A stretch of 64,000 nucleotides of DNA from Ornithinimicrobium sp. F0845 (GCF_023015765.1 NZ_JALKAL010000002.1:345778-409777), one strand, 5' to 3'; positions 53,437 through 62,985 are shown, counted from the stretch's first letter. Notes: generated from the letters alone by a model not told the origin. A program made the numbers and translations.

Positions 53437-56343
53437 CTACAGCCCCTCGGCCAGCAGCTCGGCGAGGTGCCGGGCGCGGCGCGGGGTGCCCTGGGCGATC
53501 TGGGTGCGGCAGCTGAAGCCGTCGGCGAGGATCTGCGTGTCCGGCCCCGCCTCCCGGACGGCCGGCAGGATCGTGCGCTCCCCCACGGCCTGGGACAGCT
53601 CATAGTGCCCCTGCTCGAAGCCGAAGTTGCCGGCCAGTCCGCAGCACCCCTGCTCCGGCTCCACGACGGCGACGCCGGCCGCCCGCATCAGGGCCCGCTC
53701 GGCGTCGAACCCCATCACGGCATGCTGGTGGCAGTGCACCTGCACCAGTGCCTCGCCGCCGATCTGCGGCGGCACCCAGTCCGGGGCCCGCTCGGCCAGC
53801 ACCTCGGCCAGGGTCCGCACCGCTGACGGCAGCCGGTCCACCAGGGGGTGGCCGTGCAGCAGGTGCGCGGCGTCGTGCCGCAGCATCGCGGTGCAGCTCG
53901 GCTCCAGCCCCACGACCGGAGTGCCCGCCCCGACCTCCGGCGCGATCACCTCCAGCGAGCGGCGCAGCACCCGCCGGGCCGTCGGCAGCTGCCCCGTCGA
54001 GGCCCAGGTGAGCCCGCAGCACACCGGCCCCTCGGGCAGCACGACCTCGAAGCCCGCCACCTCCAGCACGGCCATCGCGGAGGTCCCCACCCCGGGGGTC
54101 AGGTAGTTGGTGAATGTGTCCGGCCAGAGCAGCACGCGGCCGCGTGAGCTGGCCTCCACGCCCCGGACCTTGCCGGTGCCGGTGGCAGTATGCCGTGCGC
54201 CCAGCTGGCGGCGCAGGCTGCGGGGGGCGAACTGGGGGAGGTCGCGCTCGGGTGCGATGCCGCCGATGCGCTTGATCACCGGGGCGAGCCGGGAGCCCAG
54301 CACCGCGTTGGCCACCGTCGGCAGGGCGGTCGCGGCGCGGGCCGACAGCGGCAACCACCCCATCGACCAGTGCGAGCGCGGCCGGGCCCAGGGCCGGCGT
54401 CGGTAGTGCTGGTAGGTGAACTCGGTCTTGTAGGTCGCCATGTCGACGTTGACCGGGCAGTCGGTGAGGCAGCCCTTGCAGGACAGGCACAGGTCGAGCG
54501 CGTCGCGGACCTCCTCCGAGCGCCACCCATCGGTGATCACGTCGCCCTCGAGCATCTCCCACAGCAGGTGGGCGCGACCGCGCGTCGAGTCCTTCTCCTC
54601 GCCCGTCGCGCGATAGCTCGGGCACATGACTCCGCCGGTGGACTGCAGGCACTTGCCGACGCCGACGCAGCGCCGCTGGGCACCGACGAAGCCGTCGCCG
54701 TCCTGCGGGAAGGCGGTCAGCGTCAGGACGGTGCGACCGGCCGCCGCGCCGGCGTGGCGCAGGTCGCGGTCCACCGGGAGCGGGTCGACGATCACGTGGG
54801 GGTTGAGGGCCCCGCCTGGGTCCCAGGCCCGCTTGACCTGCGTGAACAGGGCATGTGCCTCGGGACCGTACATGCGTCGGACCAGCTCGGAGCGGGCCCT
54901 CCCGTCGCCGTGCTCCCCGGAGACAGAGCCACCGAGCGAGACGACCAGGTCGGTGGCCTGCTCGACGAACGCGCGGTACGCCGCGATGCCCTCGGTCGAG
55001 ACGAGGTCGAAGTCGATCCGGATGTGCATGCAGCCCTCGCCGAAGTGGCCGTAGGAGGAGCCGGAGTAGCCGAAGCGGGCCAGTAGGACGTCGAGCTCGC
55101 GCAGGTAGGTCCCCAGCTGGGCGGGCGGCACCGCCGCGTCCTCCCAGCCACCCCAGGCCTCCGCTCCGTCGGCACGGCGGGTCGCCAGGCCGGTGCCGTC
55201 GCGACGACACCGCCACAGGACGGCCTGGGCGGCAGGGTCCACGACGACCGAGGCGGTGGCCCCGAGGCCGGCGTCACGCACCAGCACCCCGACCTCCTCG
55301 GCCGAGCGGCTGGCTGTCTGCAGGTCCTCGCCGCCGATCTCGACCAGCAGCCACACCCGCCCCTCCGGCAGACCCGCGCCCACCGCCGCCCGGCGCACCT
55401 CCTCAGGGAGCCGGTCGACCAGCGTCGCGTTGATCGACTCCATCGTCAGCGGGCCGTAGGGACGCAGGTGCGGGACGCTGTCCGCGGCCGAGGCGCTGTC
55501 CGGGAACCCCAGCGCGAGCAGGACCCGCGCCGCGGGTGGCCGCACCAGGGCGACGGTGGCGCGCAGCGTCGTGGCCAGTGTGCCCTCGCTCCCGGACAGC
55601 AGGCGCGCCAGGTCGATCCCCTGGTCGGGCAGCAGCCGCTGCAGGGCGTAGCCCGAGATCTGCCGGGTGAAGGTGCCGAACTGCCGCTCGATCAGCCGCT
55701 GGTGCTCCCGGCCGAGCGCGCCCAGGGCGCGGTGCAGGTCGCCGGCGACTCCCGGCATACTGCCGATCTCGGTGTCGCGGGACTCCGGTGACCAGCCGGG
55801 CGCAGGCGTGCTCAGCTCCAGGCGATCGCCCGCGCCGGTGACCACCTCCAGCGCCCGCACGTTGTCGGCGGTGGTGCCCCAGGCCAGGGAGTGGGCGCCG
55901 CAGGCGTTGTTGGCGATCATCCCGCCGAGCGTGGCGCGGCTGGCCGAGGACGGGTCGGCCCCGAAGGTCAGGCCGTGCGGCGCGGCGGCCGCCATGAGGT
56001 CGGTGAGCACCACCCCGGGCTGGACCAGCGCGGTCCCGCTGGCCGGATCGAGGTCCAGGATGGCGTTCAGGTGCCGGGCGACGTCCACCACGACGGTCCC
56101 GATGGCATTGCCCGCCATGGAGGTGCCGGCCCCGCGCAGGGTCACCGGCGCACCGGCCTCTCGGCACAGGGCGAGGGTCGCCTCCAGGTCGTCCTCGGTG
56201 CGGGGCCGCACCACCGCATCGGGCACGACCCGGTAGTTCGAGGCGTCCGCGGCGTAGAGGGCCCGTGCCTGGGGGCCGGTGAGGACCTCCCCCTCCAGCC
56301 CGGCACGGAGCCCGGCCACCAGCGCGGAATCGGGTTCCGGCAT
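53437..56343 (-). CDS. FAD-linked oxidase fused to Fe-S/CCG domains (GlcD-GlcF type)
   Basis: This 968-aa multidomain dehydrogenase comprises a PCMH-type FAD domain (VVPDAVVRPRTEDDLEATLAL, GAGTSMAGNAIG), an FAD-oxidase C domain (GSVSGEHGDGRARSEL), a 4Fe-4S dicluster region (CVGVGKCLQ...CPSYRATGEE and CLSCKGCLTDCPVNVDMATYK), and a Cys-rich CCG region (GPVCCGLTW, EPEQGCCGLAGNFGFE). Such fusions oxidise D-2-hydroxy acids (glycolate, D-lactate, D-2-hydroxyglutarate) and feed electrons to the quinone pool or a flavoprotein. With the D-2-hydroxyacid dehydrogenase in the same island a hydroxy-acid intermediate is likely. The ATG lies 7 nt after TAGACT (56351-56356 complement) next to the GntR palindrome. 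Confidence 0.92.
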   Translation of the reverse strand: MPEPDSALVAGLRAGLEGEVLTGPQARALYAADASNYRVVPDAVVRPRTEDDLEATLALCREAGAPVTLRGAGTSMAGNAIGTVVVDVARHLNAILDLDPASGTALVQPGVVLTDLMAAAAPHGLTFGADPSSASRATLGGMIANNACGAHSLAWGTTADNVRALEVVTGAGDRLELSTPAPGWSPESRDTEIGSMPGVAGDLHRALGALGREHQRLIERQFGTFTRQISGYALQRLLPDQGIDLARLLSGSEGTLATTLRATVALVRPPAARVLLALGFPDSASAADSVPHLRPYGPLTMESINATLVDRLPEEVRRAAVGAGLPEGRVWLLVEIGGEDLQTASRSAEEVGVLVRDAGLGATASVVVDPAAQAVLWRCRRDGTGLATRRADGAEAWGGWEDAAVPPAQLGTYLRELDVLLARFGYSGSSYGHFGEGCMHIRIDFDLVSTEGIAAYRAFVEQATDLVVSLGGSVSGEHGDGRARSELVRRMYGPEAHALFTQVKRAWDPGGALNPHVIVDPLPVDRDLRHAGAAAGRTVLTLTAFPQDGDGFVGAQRRCVGVGKCLQSTGGVMCPSYRATGEEKDSTRGRAHLLWEMLEGDVITDGWRSEEVRDALDLCLSCKGCLTDCPVNVDMATYKTEFTYQHYRRRPWARPRSHWSMGWLPLSARAATALPTVANAVLGSRLAPVIKRIGGIAPERDLPQFAPRSLRRQLGARHTATGTGKVRGVEASSRGRVLLWPDTFTNYLTPGVGTSAMAVLEVAGFEVVLPEGPVCCGLTWASTGQLPTARRVLRRSLEVIAPEVGAGTPVVGLEPSCTAMLRHDAAHLLHGHPLVDRLPSAVRTLAEVLAERAPDWVPPQIGGEALVQVHCHQHAVMGFDAERALMRAAGVAVVEPEQGCCGLAGNFGFEQGHYELSQAVGERTILPAVREAGPDTQILADGFSCRTQIAQGTPRRARHLAELLAEGL

Positions 56344-56361
56344 GGGCGAGAGTCTAATAGT

Positions 56362-56373
56362 ATTGTCGACAAT
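56362..56373. promoter_or_regulatory. GntR-type palindrome, copy 2
   Basis: ATTGTCGACAAT is a perfect 12-bp palindrome between the divergent FAD-oxidase and second isomerase genes. It lies just upstream of the leftward -10 TAGACT, between -10 and -35, a repressor position. It also precedes the operon that encodes the GntR protein itself. Confidence 0.7.
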
Positions 56374-56400
56374 CGCACGACTGCTCGCGAAGGAGGGGAC

Positions 56401-57129
56401 ATGCCCACGATCGGCCTGCTCTATCCGGGCCACAGCGCGGAGGATGACTACCCCGCGCTGGAGGTCCGCCTCGACTCCGACCTGCGGCTGCCGCTGGTGC
56501 ACACCTCGGTGGGCGAGGACGCGCACCGGGTCGACGCCCTGCTCGATCTCGGCGGGGCAGCACGGCTGGCCGAGGGCGCCCGGGCGCTGGTCGAGGCGCA
56601 CTCCCCCGACTCCGTGATGTGGGCCTGCACCTCGGGGTCCTTCGTCTTCGGCTGGGACGGGGCCCACGAGCAGGTCGCACAGCTGCAGGAGGTCACCGGC
56701 CTGCCGACCTCGTCGACGTCGCTGGCGTTCGTGGCGGCCTGCCGCGCACTGGGTCTGACCAGGGTCAGCGTGGCCGCGTCCTACCCGCAGGACGTCGCCG
56801 AGCACTTCGTCGCCTTCCTCGGGGCCGGCGGCATCGAGGTGACCGCGATGGGCAGCCACGGCATCGTCACCGCCGCCGAGGTGGGCACGCTGGGTGAGCC
56901 GGAGGTGGAGGCCATCGTGCGCGGGGCCGACCTCAGCGGGGGCGCACAGGCCGTGCTGGTGCCGGACACGGCGATGCACACCCTGCAGTGGATATCATCC
57001 CTGGAGCGGGCGGCCGGAGTGCCGGTCCTGACCGCCAACCAGGTGACGATCTGGCAGGGGCTGAACCTCCTCGGTGAGGTCCCCGAGATCCAGGACCTGG
57101 GCACCCTCTTCACCAGGAGCGGAGACTGA
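56401..57129 (+). CDS. maleate isomerase-like protein lacking the second Cys
   Basis: This 242-aa homologue of the protein at 48259-49068 shares WACTSGSFVFGWDG and PVLTANQVTIWQGL. The block that normally holds the second active-site Cys reads VLVPDTAMHTLQ here, with no Cys. Loss of one of two cysteines should abolish racemase/isomerase chemistry, so it may be a decarboxylase-like or non-catalytic paralogue. The ATG has a strong ribosome binding site (AAGGAGGGG). It is followed after 4 nt by the GntR gene. Confidence 0.85.
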   Translation: MPTIGLLYPGHSAEDDYPALEVRLDSDLRLPLVHTSVGEDAHRVDALLDLGGAARLAEGARALVEAHSPDSVMWACTSGSFVFGWDGAHEQVAQLQEVTGLPTSSTSLAFVAACRALGLTRVSVAASYPQDVAEHFVAFLGAGGIEVTAMGSHGIVTAAEVGTLGEPEVEAIVRGADLSGGAQAVLVPDTAMHTLQWISSLERAAGVPVLTANQVTIWQGLNLLGEVPEIQDLGTLFTRSGD

Positions 57130-57133
57130 TCCG

Positions 57134-57844
57134 ATGGCCACGAAGGCAGCAGAGCGTCGGCTCGCGCCCCGGCATGACACCGCCCGTGGCGCCATGGAGC
57201 CGCTGGTGCAGGAGTCGACCCCCAGCATGATCGCCGGGCGGGTGCGCGAGGCCATCGCCTCGGGCCTGATCCCACCCGGGTCCCAGCTGGGCGAGGCCAA
57301 CCTGGCCCGTGAGCTCGGGGTCAGCCGGGGCCCGCTGCGCGAGGGCCTGCAGCGGCTGACCGCGGAGGGCCTGCTGATCTCGATCCGCAACCGTGGACTG
57401 TTCGTCATCGAGATGACCCCCGAGAGGGTGCGGGACATGTACCTCGCGCGGCAGGCCGTCGAGCGGGCCGCCGCCGAGCAGATCCACCAGCGCGACCCGG
57501 TCTCTGCCGGCGCGGCGCTGGCCAAGGTCATCGACGTCATGGCCTCGGCCCGCGACCAGCACGCCGAGAGCGCCGCGGACGTGTCCTTCCACGAGCTGCT
57601 CGTGTCACTGGCGGCCAGCCCGCGGCTGTCCCGGATGCACGAGATCCTGATCACCGAGACCCGGATGTGCATCCACGCGCTGTCCGACCTGTACCTCCCC
57701 GGTGAGGCGGTGCGCGTCGAGGAGCACCGGGCCATCGCCCAGTCGTTCACCGGCAGCGATCCGGCCCTGACCGACGAGCTCCTGGTGGCGCACATGTCCG
57801 ACGCGGTGCGGCGCCTCACCGACGGGCGGCTCGAGCCCGCCTGA
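57134..57844 (+). CDS. GntR-family (FadR/FCD) transcriptional regulator
   Basis: This 236-aa regulator has an N-terminal winged helix (IAGRVREAIASGLIPPGSQLGEANLARELGVSRGPLREGLQRLTAEGLL, residues about 33-80) and a C-terminal FCD effector domain (MYLARQAVERAAAEQI, VSFHELLVSLAASPRL, EEHRAIAQSF). It ends the rightward unit. The two ATTGTCRACAAT palindromes in the island are the obvious targets, and the effector is probably a catabolic intermediate of the pathway. Confidence 0.9.
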   Translation: MATKAAERRLAPRHDTARGAMEPLVQESTPSMIAGRVREAIASGLIPPGSQLGEANLARELGVSRGPLREGLQRLTAEGLLISIRNRGLFVIEMTPERVRDMYLARQAVERAAAEQIHQRDPVSAGAALAKVIDVMASARDQHAESAADVSFHELLVSLAASPRLSRMHEILITETRMCIHALSDLYLPGEAVRVEEHRAIAQSFTGSDPALTDELLVAHMSDAVRRLTDGRLEPA

Positions 57845-57880
57845 CCCGTCACCCGTCGGGTCGACGGTGCTGAGACGGGC

Positions 57881-58792
57881 TCAGCTCTCAGCGCGACCTG
57901 TGCGCCAGTAGCCCATAAACGACACGGACCCGCGGTCGACGCCGAGCTCGCCGACCAGGTGACGGCGCAGCGTCCTGATGACGCCGGCCTCGCCGGCGAA
58001 CCAGGCGTAGAGCTCCCCGGTGGTCGACTCCCCCGGCACCTCCCAGAGGATCTCCTCGTCCACGTCGACGTCCTCGAGCTCGACGGCCGCGGGCGCGACC
58101 CCGCGGGTCTGCGCGGTCAGGGAGCTCGCAGCACCCTGCACCGCCGGCACGAGCAGGGCGCCGTGCGGTTGGGTGCCGCGCGCCAGCCAGGTGACGGTGA
58201 CCCCGGCCGGGGCCACCAGGTCAAGCCGGTCCGCCTCGTCGGGCACCTCCAGGAAGGCCGCGCCGGTGGAGGATGCCGGGAGCTGGCTCAGGATGACCGC
58301 GATGGCCGGCGCCGCGGTCTCGTCGCCGGCGAGCAGCACCGGACGGTCGGCGGCGGGAAGTCGGAACTCCACCCCGCCGTGCGGCCCGTCCGCGACCGCG
58401 TTGGGGCCCATGAGCACGGCGGCGTCGCCGACCTGCACGCGGTTGGCCCAGCGCGAGGCCGGTCCGGCGTCGCCGTGCAGCACCACGTCCACGTCGACCT
58501 CGCTCACCTCGGGACGCACCGCCCGCGTGGTGTAGGTCCGGATCGGGTTGCGGTGCTCCTCCGGGAGTCCGCGCCACTGCTGGAACCAGTCCTCGCCGCG
58601 CGGCAGGTGGGCGTGGCCGCCCTCGGGCGACGGCAGCACCAGCTTCATCCGGGCGTCCAGGCCCAGGTCGGCATACTCGTGCAGGTCCTCCCCGGTGAAG
58701 GTCACGCGCAGGAAACTGGGGCTCAGCTGCTCCAGTCGCGCCACGGTGACGTCGAAGAAGCGCCAGGTGGCGACGGCGGTGGCCACGGTCAT
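57881..58792 (-). CDS. siderophore-interacting protein (ViuB/FAD-binding 9)
   Basis: This NAD(P)H-flavin ferric-siderophore reductase releases iron in the cytosol. It has [15 protein letters not shown], the FAD motif [27 protein letters not shown], and [18 protein letters not shown]-like and [14 protein letters not shown] at the end. Length 303 aa. It is the last gene of the iron operon, 14 nt after the permease, with a clear ribosome binding site (AGGAGGA). Confidence 0.92.
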   Translation of the reverse strand: MTVATAVATWRFFDVTVARLEQLSPSFLRVTFTGEDLHEYADLGLDARMKLVLPSPEGGHAHLPRGEDWFQQWRGLPEEHRNPIRTYTTRAVRPEVSEVDVDVVLHGDAGPASRWANRVQVGDAAVLMGPNAVADGPHGGVEFRLPAADRPVLLAGDETAAPAIAVILSQLPASSTGAAFLEVPDEADRLDLVAPAGVTVTWLARGTQPHGALLVPAVQGAASSLTAQTRGVAPAAVELEDVDVDEEILWEVPGESTTGELYAWFAGEAGVIRTLRRHLVGELGVDRGSVSFMGYWRTGRAES

Positions 58793-58806
58793 AGGTGGGT
58801 TCCTCC

Positions 58807-60996
58807 TCAGGTGTCGCTGCCGCGGCTGCGCCACAGCAGGTAGATGAAGTACGGCGTGCCCAGCAGCGCGGTGCCCACGCCCGCCGGGATCTGGATGGGG
58901 GCCAGCGCGAACCGGCCGATGGTGTCGGCACCGGAGACGAGGATCGCCCCGAGCAGGATCGCGACCGGGATGACCCTGGTGTGCCGGGCACCGACCAGCG
59001 CGCGGGCCGCGTGCGGAGCCACCAGGCCGACGAAGGCGACCACGCCGACCGCGCATACCGCGGCAGCGGTCAGCAGCGCGGCCGCCCCGAGCAGCACCAC
59101 CCGGGACCGGTCCAGGGCGATGCCCAGGATGCGCGGGGTGTCCTCGTCGAGGGACACCACGTCCAGGTCGCGGCGCAGGGTCACCGCGAGGGGGGTGATG
59201 AGCAGCAGGGCGATCGTCACCGGCACCAGGTGGTCCACGGTCCGTCCGTAGGTGGACCCGGCCAGCCAGGTGAGCGCCAGGTTCACGTCCCAGGGCGCGA
59301 CGACCACGATGACCAGCGTGATGAGGGCGAAGAGACCGGTCTGCACCCCGACCCCGATGAGCACCAGGCGGGTGGAGCTGAGACCGCCACGGTGGGCCAG
59401 CAGGAAGACCAGCGCGGTGACCGCGATGGCCCCGGCGAACGCGGCCCCCGACATCGCCCAGACGCCCACGCCCGGCACGAGCAGGATCATGACCACGGCA
59501 CCCAGGCCGGCACCGGCGGTGACCCCCAGCAACCCCGGCTCGGCGAGCGGGTTACGGCATACTGCCTGGACGATCGTGCCCGCCAGCGCGAGTGCGGCGC
59601 CGGCCAGCAACGCGGCCAGCACGCGGGGCATCCGGCGGCCCATCTCCAGGGTGACCTCCCGGCCGGAGACCCCGTTCAGCCAGTTCGCGACGTCCCCCAT
59701 CAGGATCAGCCGGTCGCCGAGCAGCACGGCCAGGACCGTGGCGCCGACCAGGACCAGGGACGCCACGGCGAGGACGGAGACGACGACGCGCCGGGTCCGG
59801 GGGCGGCCCAGGTGCTCGCTCGTGGTCGACAGGGCCGGGCCGGTGTCGGGCAGGCGGCGGGCGAACCACACGAGCAGGGCGGCGCCGAGCACCGAGGTGA
59901 CCACGCCCGTCGGCACCGCGGCCGTCATCGTGGGCGGGACCAGGCTGCGCAGCAGGACGTCCGCGCCGAGGGTGACGACCACGCCCATCAGGCCGGCGAA
60001 CGGGAGCAGCACGACGTGCTTGCCGAGCCCGGGGACCCTGCGGGCCAGGAGCCGCGCGAGCAGGGGTGCGGCGAGGCCGACGAAGCCGATGGGACCGGCG
60101 ACAGCGACCGCGACCGCGGCCAGCAGGACCGCCACCAGGACCGCCGTGACGCGGCTGCTGCGCACCGACACCCCGAGGACCGCGGCGGCGTCGTCACCGA
60201 GTGCCAGCAGGTCCATGCGGCGTGCCATGAGCACCGCCGCCAGCATGCCGAGCAGCACCACCGGCAGGGCCAGGGCGACGGTGCGGTTGCCGGACTGGGT
60301 GATCGAGCCGGCGCCCCAGGCGAACAGCCCCATCGACTCCTGCTCGTTGAGGATCAGCAACAGGGTGACCACGGAGTTCAGCGCCATGGAGATAGCGGCA
60401 CCGGCCAGGATCAGCCGGCTCGGCCCGGCGGCGCCACCCCGGGCCAGGGCGAGCACGAGCGCCGCTGCCACCAGCCCGCCGACGAAGGTCAGGCCGATCT
60501 GACCGTAGAACGGCGCGGCGATCCCGAGCACCGCCACCAGGACCACGGTGAGGTAGGCGCCGGCGTTGACGGCGAGGGTGTCCGGTGAGGCCAGCGGGTT
60601 CCGGGCGATCGACTGCAGCAGGGTCCCGGAGAAGCCGAGGGCCACACCCACCAGGACGCCGGCCAGCAGGCGCGGCACCCGGGAGGCGATCAGGACGGCC
60701 GCGGTCTGGTCCATCCCCTCCCCGCCCGTCGCCCAGTGCCACAGCTCGGCGGCGCCGACCGGGGAGGTCCCCTGGGTCAGGTGGACGGCCGCGATCAGCA
60801 GGCCGAGCAGGGTGACGGCCAGGAAGGCGCCGGCGATGCTCGCCGGAGCTGACCGGGTGCCTGGGGCGCCGCCCCCCTCTGCGCGGCGCCCCAGGGACCG
60901 GCCCGCCCGGCGTGCGGGCCTCTCCGGGGTGCGCGCACCGCCCCGACCTGCCTCCAGGACGGGGTCGGCGCTCGCGCGGGTGTGCGTGTCGGTCAC
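58807..60996 (-). CDS. fused FecCD-type iron-siderophore ABC permease
   Basis: Two complete FecCD/BtuC-like permeases lie in one 729-aa chain, with about 18-20 helices in all. Each half has the coupling and signature stretches ([36 protein letters not shown] in the first; [37 protein letters not shown] in the second; and [28 protein letters not shown]). The fused design is that of FhuB, so no second permease gene is needed. GTG 60996 is 1 nt from the binding-protein stop. Confidence 0.94.
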   Translation of the reverse strand: MTDTHTRASADPVLEAGRGGARTPERPARRAGRSLGRRAEGGGAPGTRSAPASIAGAFLAVTLLGLLIAAVHLTQGTSPVGAAELWHWATGGEGMDQTAAVLIASRVPRLLAGVLVGVALGFSGTLLQSIARNPLASPDTLAVNAGAYLTVVLVAVLGIAAPFYGQIGLTFVGGLVAAALVLALARGGAAGPSRLILAGAAISMALNSVVTLLLILNEQESMGLFAWGAGSITQSGNRTVALALPVVLLGMLAAVLMARRMDLLALGDDAAAVLGVSVRSSRVTAVLVAVLLAAVAVAVAGPIGFVGLAAPLLARLLARRVPGLGKHVVLLPFAGLMGVVVTLGADVLLRSLVPPTMTAAVPTGVVTSVLGAALLVWFARRLPDTGPALSTTSEHLGRPRTRRVVVSVLAVASLVLVGATVLAVLLGDRLILMGDVANWLNGVSGREVTLEMGRRMPRVLAALLAGAALALAGTIVQAVCRNPLAEPGLLGVTAGAGLGAVVMILLVPGVGVWAMSGAAFAGAIAVTALVFLLAHRGGLSSTRLVLIGVGVQTGLFALITLVIVVVAPWDVNLALTWLAGSTYGRTVDHLVPVTIALLLITPLAVTLRRDLDVVSLDEDTPRILGIALDRSRVVLLGAAALLTAAAVCAVGVVAFVGLVAPHAARALVGARHTRVIPVAILLGAILVSGADTIGRFALAPIQIPAGVGTALLGTPYFIYLLWRSRGSDT

Positions 60997-60997
60997 C

Positions 60998-61996
60998 TCA
61001 CTGCGTCAGCGCGTCGACGGCCGCGTCGATGAAGGCCGCGCCGGACTCCGGGCCACCGAACATCCAGATACCGTCCGGGAGACGGTGCACGGTGCCGGAG
61101 GTGACAAACGGGAGCTGCTCCCAGATCGCGTTGCCCTCCACGCCCGCGGTGAACGGGTCGTCCTCGCCCGATGCGTCGTTCGCGACGTACATGAACTGCA
61201 CGTCCTCCAGCGCGGTGAGTCCCTCGATGTCGGTCTGCGCCAGGCCATAGTCCGGGTCGCCGCCCTCCGGCCAGGCGTTGACCATGCCGAGCTCCTCGCC
61301 GATGGCGCCGAAGTAGGAGCCTGGGGTGTACATCCGGACGGACACCACGCCGTTGACGATCCAGCCGTCGGCCATGGTGAACTCCGCACCGTCCAGGCCC
61401 GCCTCGGCGATCGCGGCCCGCCCCTCGGCCAGCTTCTCGTCGAAGGTGTTGAGCGCCTCCTCGGCCTCGGCCTCCCGGCCCGTGGCGGCGCCCAGCAGCT
61501 CGACCGTCTCACGCATGTAGCCCAGCGGGTCCTCGGCGTCCGAGCCCCGCACGGTCAGCACCGGCGCGATGTCCTCGAGCTGGGCGATGACGTTCTCCGG
61601 GATGTCCGTGGTCGTGACGATGAGGTCGGGGTCCAGGGCGGTGATGTCGCTCATGCTGGGCTCACCACGGGTGCCGACGTCGGTGGTGGCCTCGGGGTCC
61701 AGCGGCACCACGGTCGCCCAGGTGTTGTAGCCCTCGACGTCGGCCTGCCCGACCGGCACGATCCCCAGGGTCAGCAAGTTCTCGGTCAGGCCCCACTCGA
61801 GTGACACCACATCCTCGACGCGACCATCGAGCGTGTGCTCCCCGCGCTCGTCGGTCAGGGTCACCGGCCCTCCGCCCCCCGCGTCCTGGGTGTCGCCGTC
61901 GTCGGTCGCGGCGTCCTCGGTGGTGCCGCAGGCGGTGAGGGTGAGTGCCGCAGCGACGGCAAGGCTCGCGACGTGGACTGGGCGGGGCAGATGCAT
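60998..61996 (-). CDS. iron-siderophore ABC transporter substrate-binding lipoprotein
   Basis: The signal peptide has lipobox LTAC (Cys about residue 23). The mature protein is a FecB/FepB-type periplasmic-binding fold (LEWGLTENLLTLGIVPVGQADVEGY, DPDLIVTTT, DIAPVLTV). Length 332 aa. The ATG has a ribosome binding site (AGGAAGG). The 89 bp between it and the ATPase gene carry a GTATGCCG octamer and no clear promoter, so it is probably in the ATPase operon. The siderophore is not identifiable. Confidence 0.92.
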   Translation of the reverse strand: MHLPRPVHVASLAVAAALTLTACGTTEDAATDDGDTQDAGGGGPVTLTDERGEHTLDGRVEDVVSLEWGLTENLLTLGIVPVGQADVEGYNTWATVVPLDPEATTDVGTRGEPSMSDITALDPDLIVTTTDIPENVIAQLEDIAPVLTVRGSDAEDPLGYMRETVELLGAATGREAEAEEALNTFDEKLAEGRAAIAEAGLDGAEFTMADGWIVNGVVSVRMYTPGSYFGAIGEELGMVNAWPEGGDPDYGLAQTDIEGLTALEDVQFMYVANDASGEDDPFTAGVEGNAIWEQLPFVTSGTVHRLPDGIWMFGGPESGAAFIDAAVDALTQ

Positions 61997-62085
61997 GCTG
62001 GGGTGCCTTCCTGAGTATGCCGTCCACCGGGCTCGGTGGACGTGCTGCGGTGCGTTCCGTGGTGGGACGCGTGGTGGGTCGGGCG

Positions 62086-62967
62086 TCAGCCGGCGGCCAG
62101 AGCGCCGACGGGATCGACGGTCGCGACCTGGGCGCCCTGCGCCGACGACGCGGCCGGGCTCGCGTGCCGGCTACGCGGCTCGCAGACGGGGCGCCCGTTC
62201 AGCGGGTGCAGGTGGACGTCGACGTGGAGGCCGTAGACCTCGCTGAGCAGCTGGGAGGTGAGCACGTCACCGGGCTCACCGCTCGCGCGGACCTCGCCGT
62301 GGTGCAGCAGCACGACGGTGTCGGCCACCAGCGCGGCCTGGTTGAGGTCGTGCAGGACGACGCCGACGGCGACACCGTGCTCGGTGGCCAGGTCACGCAC
62401 CAGGTCGAGCAGCTCCACCTGATAGCGCAGGTCGAGGTGGTTGGTCGGCTCGTCCAGGAGCAGGACGCCGGTGTCCTGGGCCAGACAGGTGGCCAGCCAG
62501 ACCCGCTGCAGCTCACCGCCGGACAGCTCGTCGACCCCACGCTCGGACATCTCGTCGACTCCGGTGAGGGCCATGGCCCGCTCGACCGCGGCGTTGCCGT
62601 CGGGGTCGTTGGCGCGGAACCGCCCGCGGTAGGGGTGTCGCCCGAACCCGACGACGTCCCGGACCGTGACGCCGCCCGGGGTGGGCCGGCTCTGCGAGAG
62701 CATCGTGACACGCCGCGCGAAGTCCTTGGCGTGGAGCGCCTGGATGTCTGCCACATCGGACAGGGACACCGTGCCCCCGTCCGGGCGGTGCAGCCGGGCG
62801 AGCGAGCGCAGCACCGTCGACTTGCCTGACCCGTTGGGGCCGATCAACGCGGTCACGTGACCGTGCCGCAGCCGTAGGTCGGCGCCGTGGACCACCTCGT
62901 GGCCGCTGTAGGACAGCCGCAGGCCAGCACCAGCCAGGGCGTGAGGGACGGTGTCGCCGGAAATCAT
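62086..62967 (-). CDS. iron-siderophore ABC transporter ATPase
   Basis: This is an ABC ATPase of the FecE/FepC class: Walker A GPNGSGKST, Q-loop SQSRPTPGG, signature LSGGELQRV, Walker B VLLLDEPTNHLDL and the switch His in LHDLNQA. Length 293 aa, with a short Ala/Ser-rich tail. It is first in the operon ATPase-binding protein-permease-reductase. The ATG lies 6 nt after TAGCCT, and an IdeR box covers that -10 and the transcription start. Confidence 0.94.
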   Translation of the reverse strand: MISGDTVPHALAGAGLRLSYSGHEVVHGADLRLRHGHVTALIGPNGSGKSTVLRSLARLHRPDGGTVSLSDVADIQALHAKDFARRVTMLSQSRPTPGGVTVRDVVGFGRHPYRGRFRANDPDGNAAVERAMALTGVDEMSERGVDELSGGELQRVWLATCLAQDTGVLLLDEPTNHLDLRYQVELLDLVRDLATEHGVAVGVVLHDLNQAALVADTVVLLHHGEVRASGEPGDVLTSQLLSEVYGLHVDVHLHPLNGRPVCEPRSRHASPAASSAQGAQVATVDPVGALAAG

Positions 62968-62985
62968 TAGGTAAGGCTAACCGAA
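62967..62985. promoter_or_regulatory. DtxR/IdeR iron box
   Basis: TTAGGTAAGGCTAACCGAA matches the consensus TTAGGTTAGGCTAACCTAA at 17 of 19 positions. It abuts the start codon of the ATPase gene and covers the -10 TAGCCT (complement of 62974-62979), so iron-loaded repressor would block the whole uptake operon. Confidence 0.88.
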
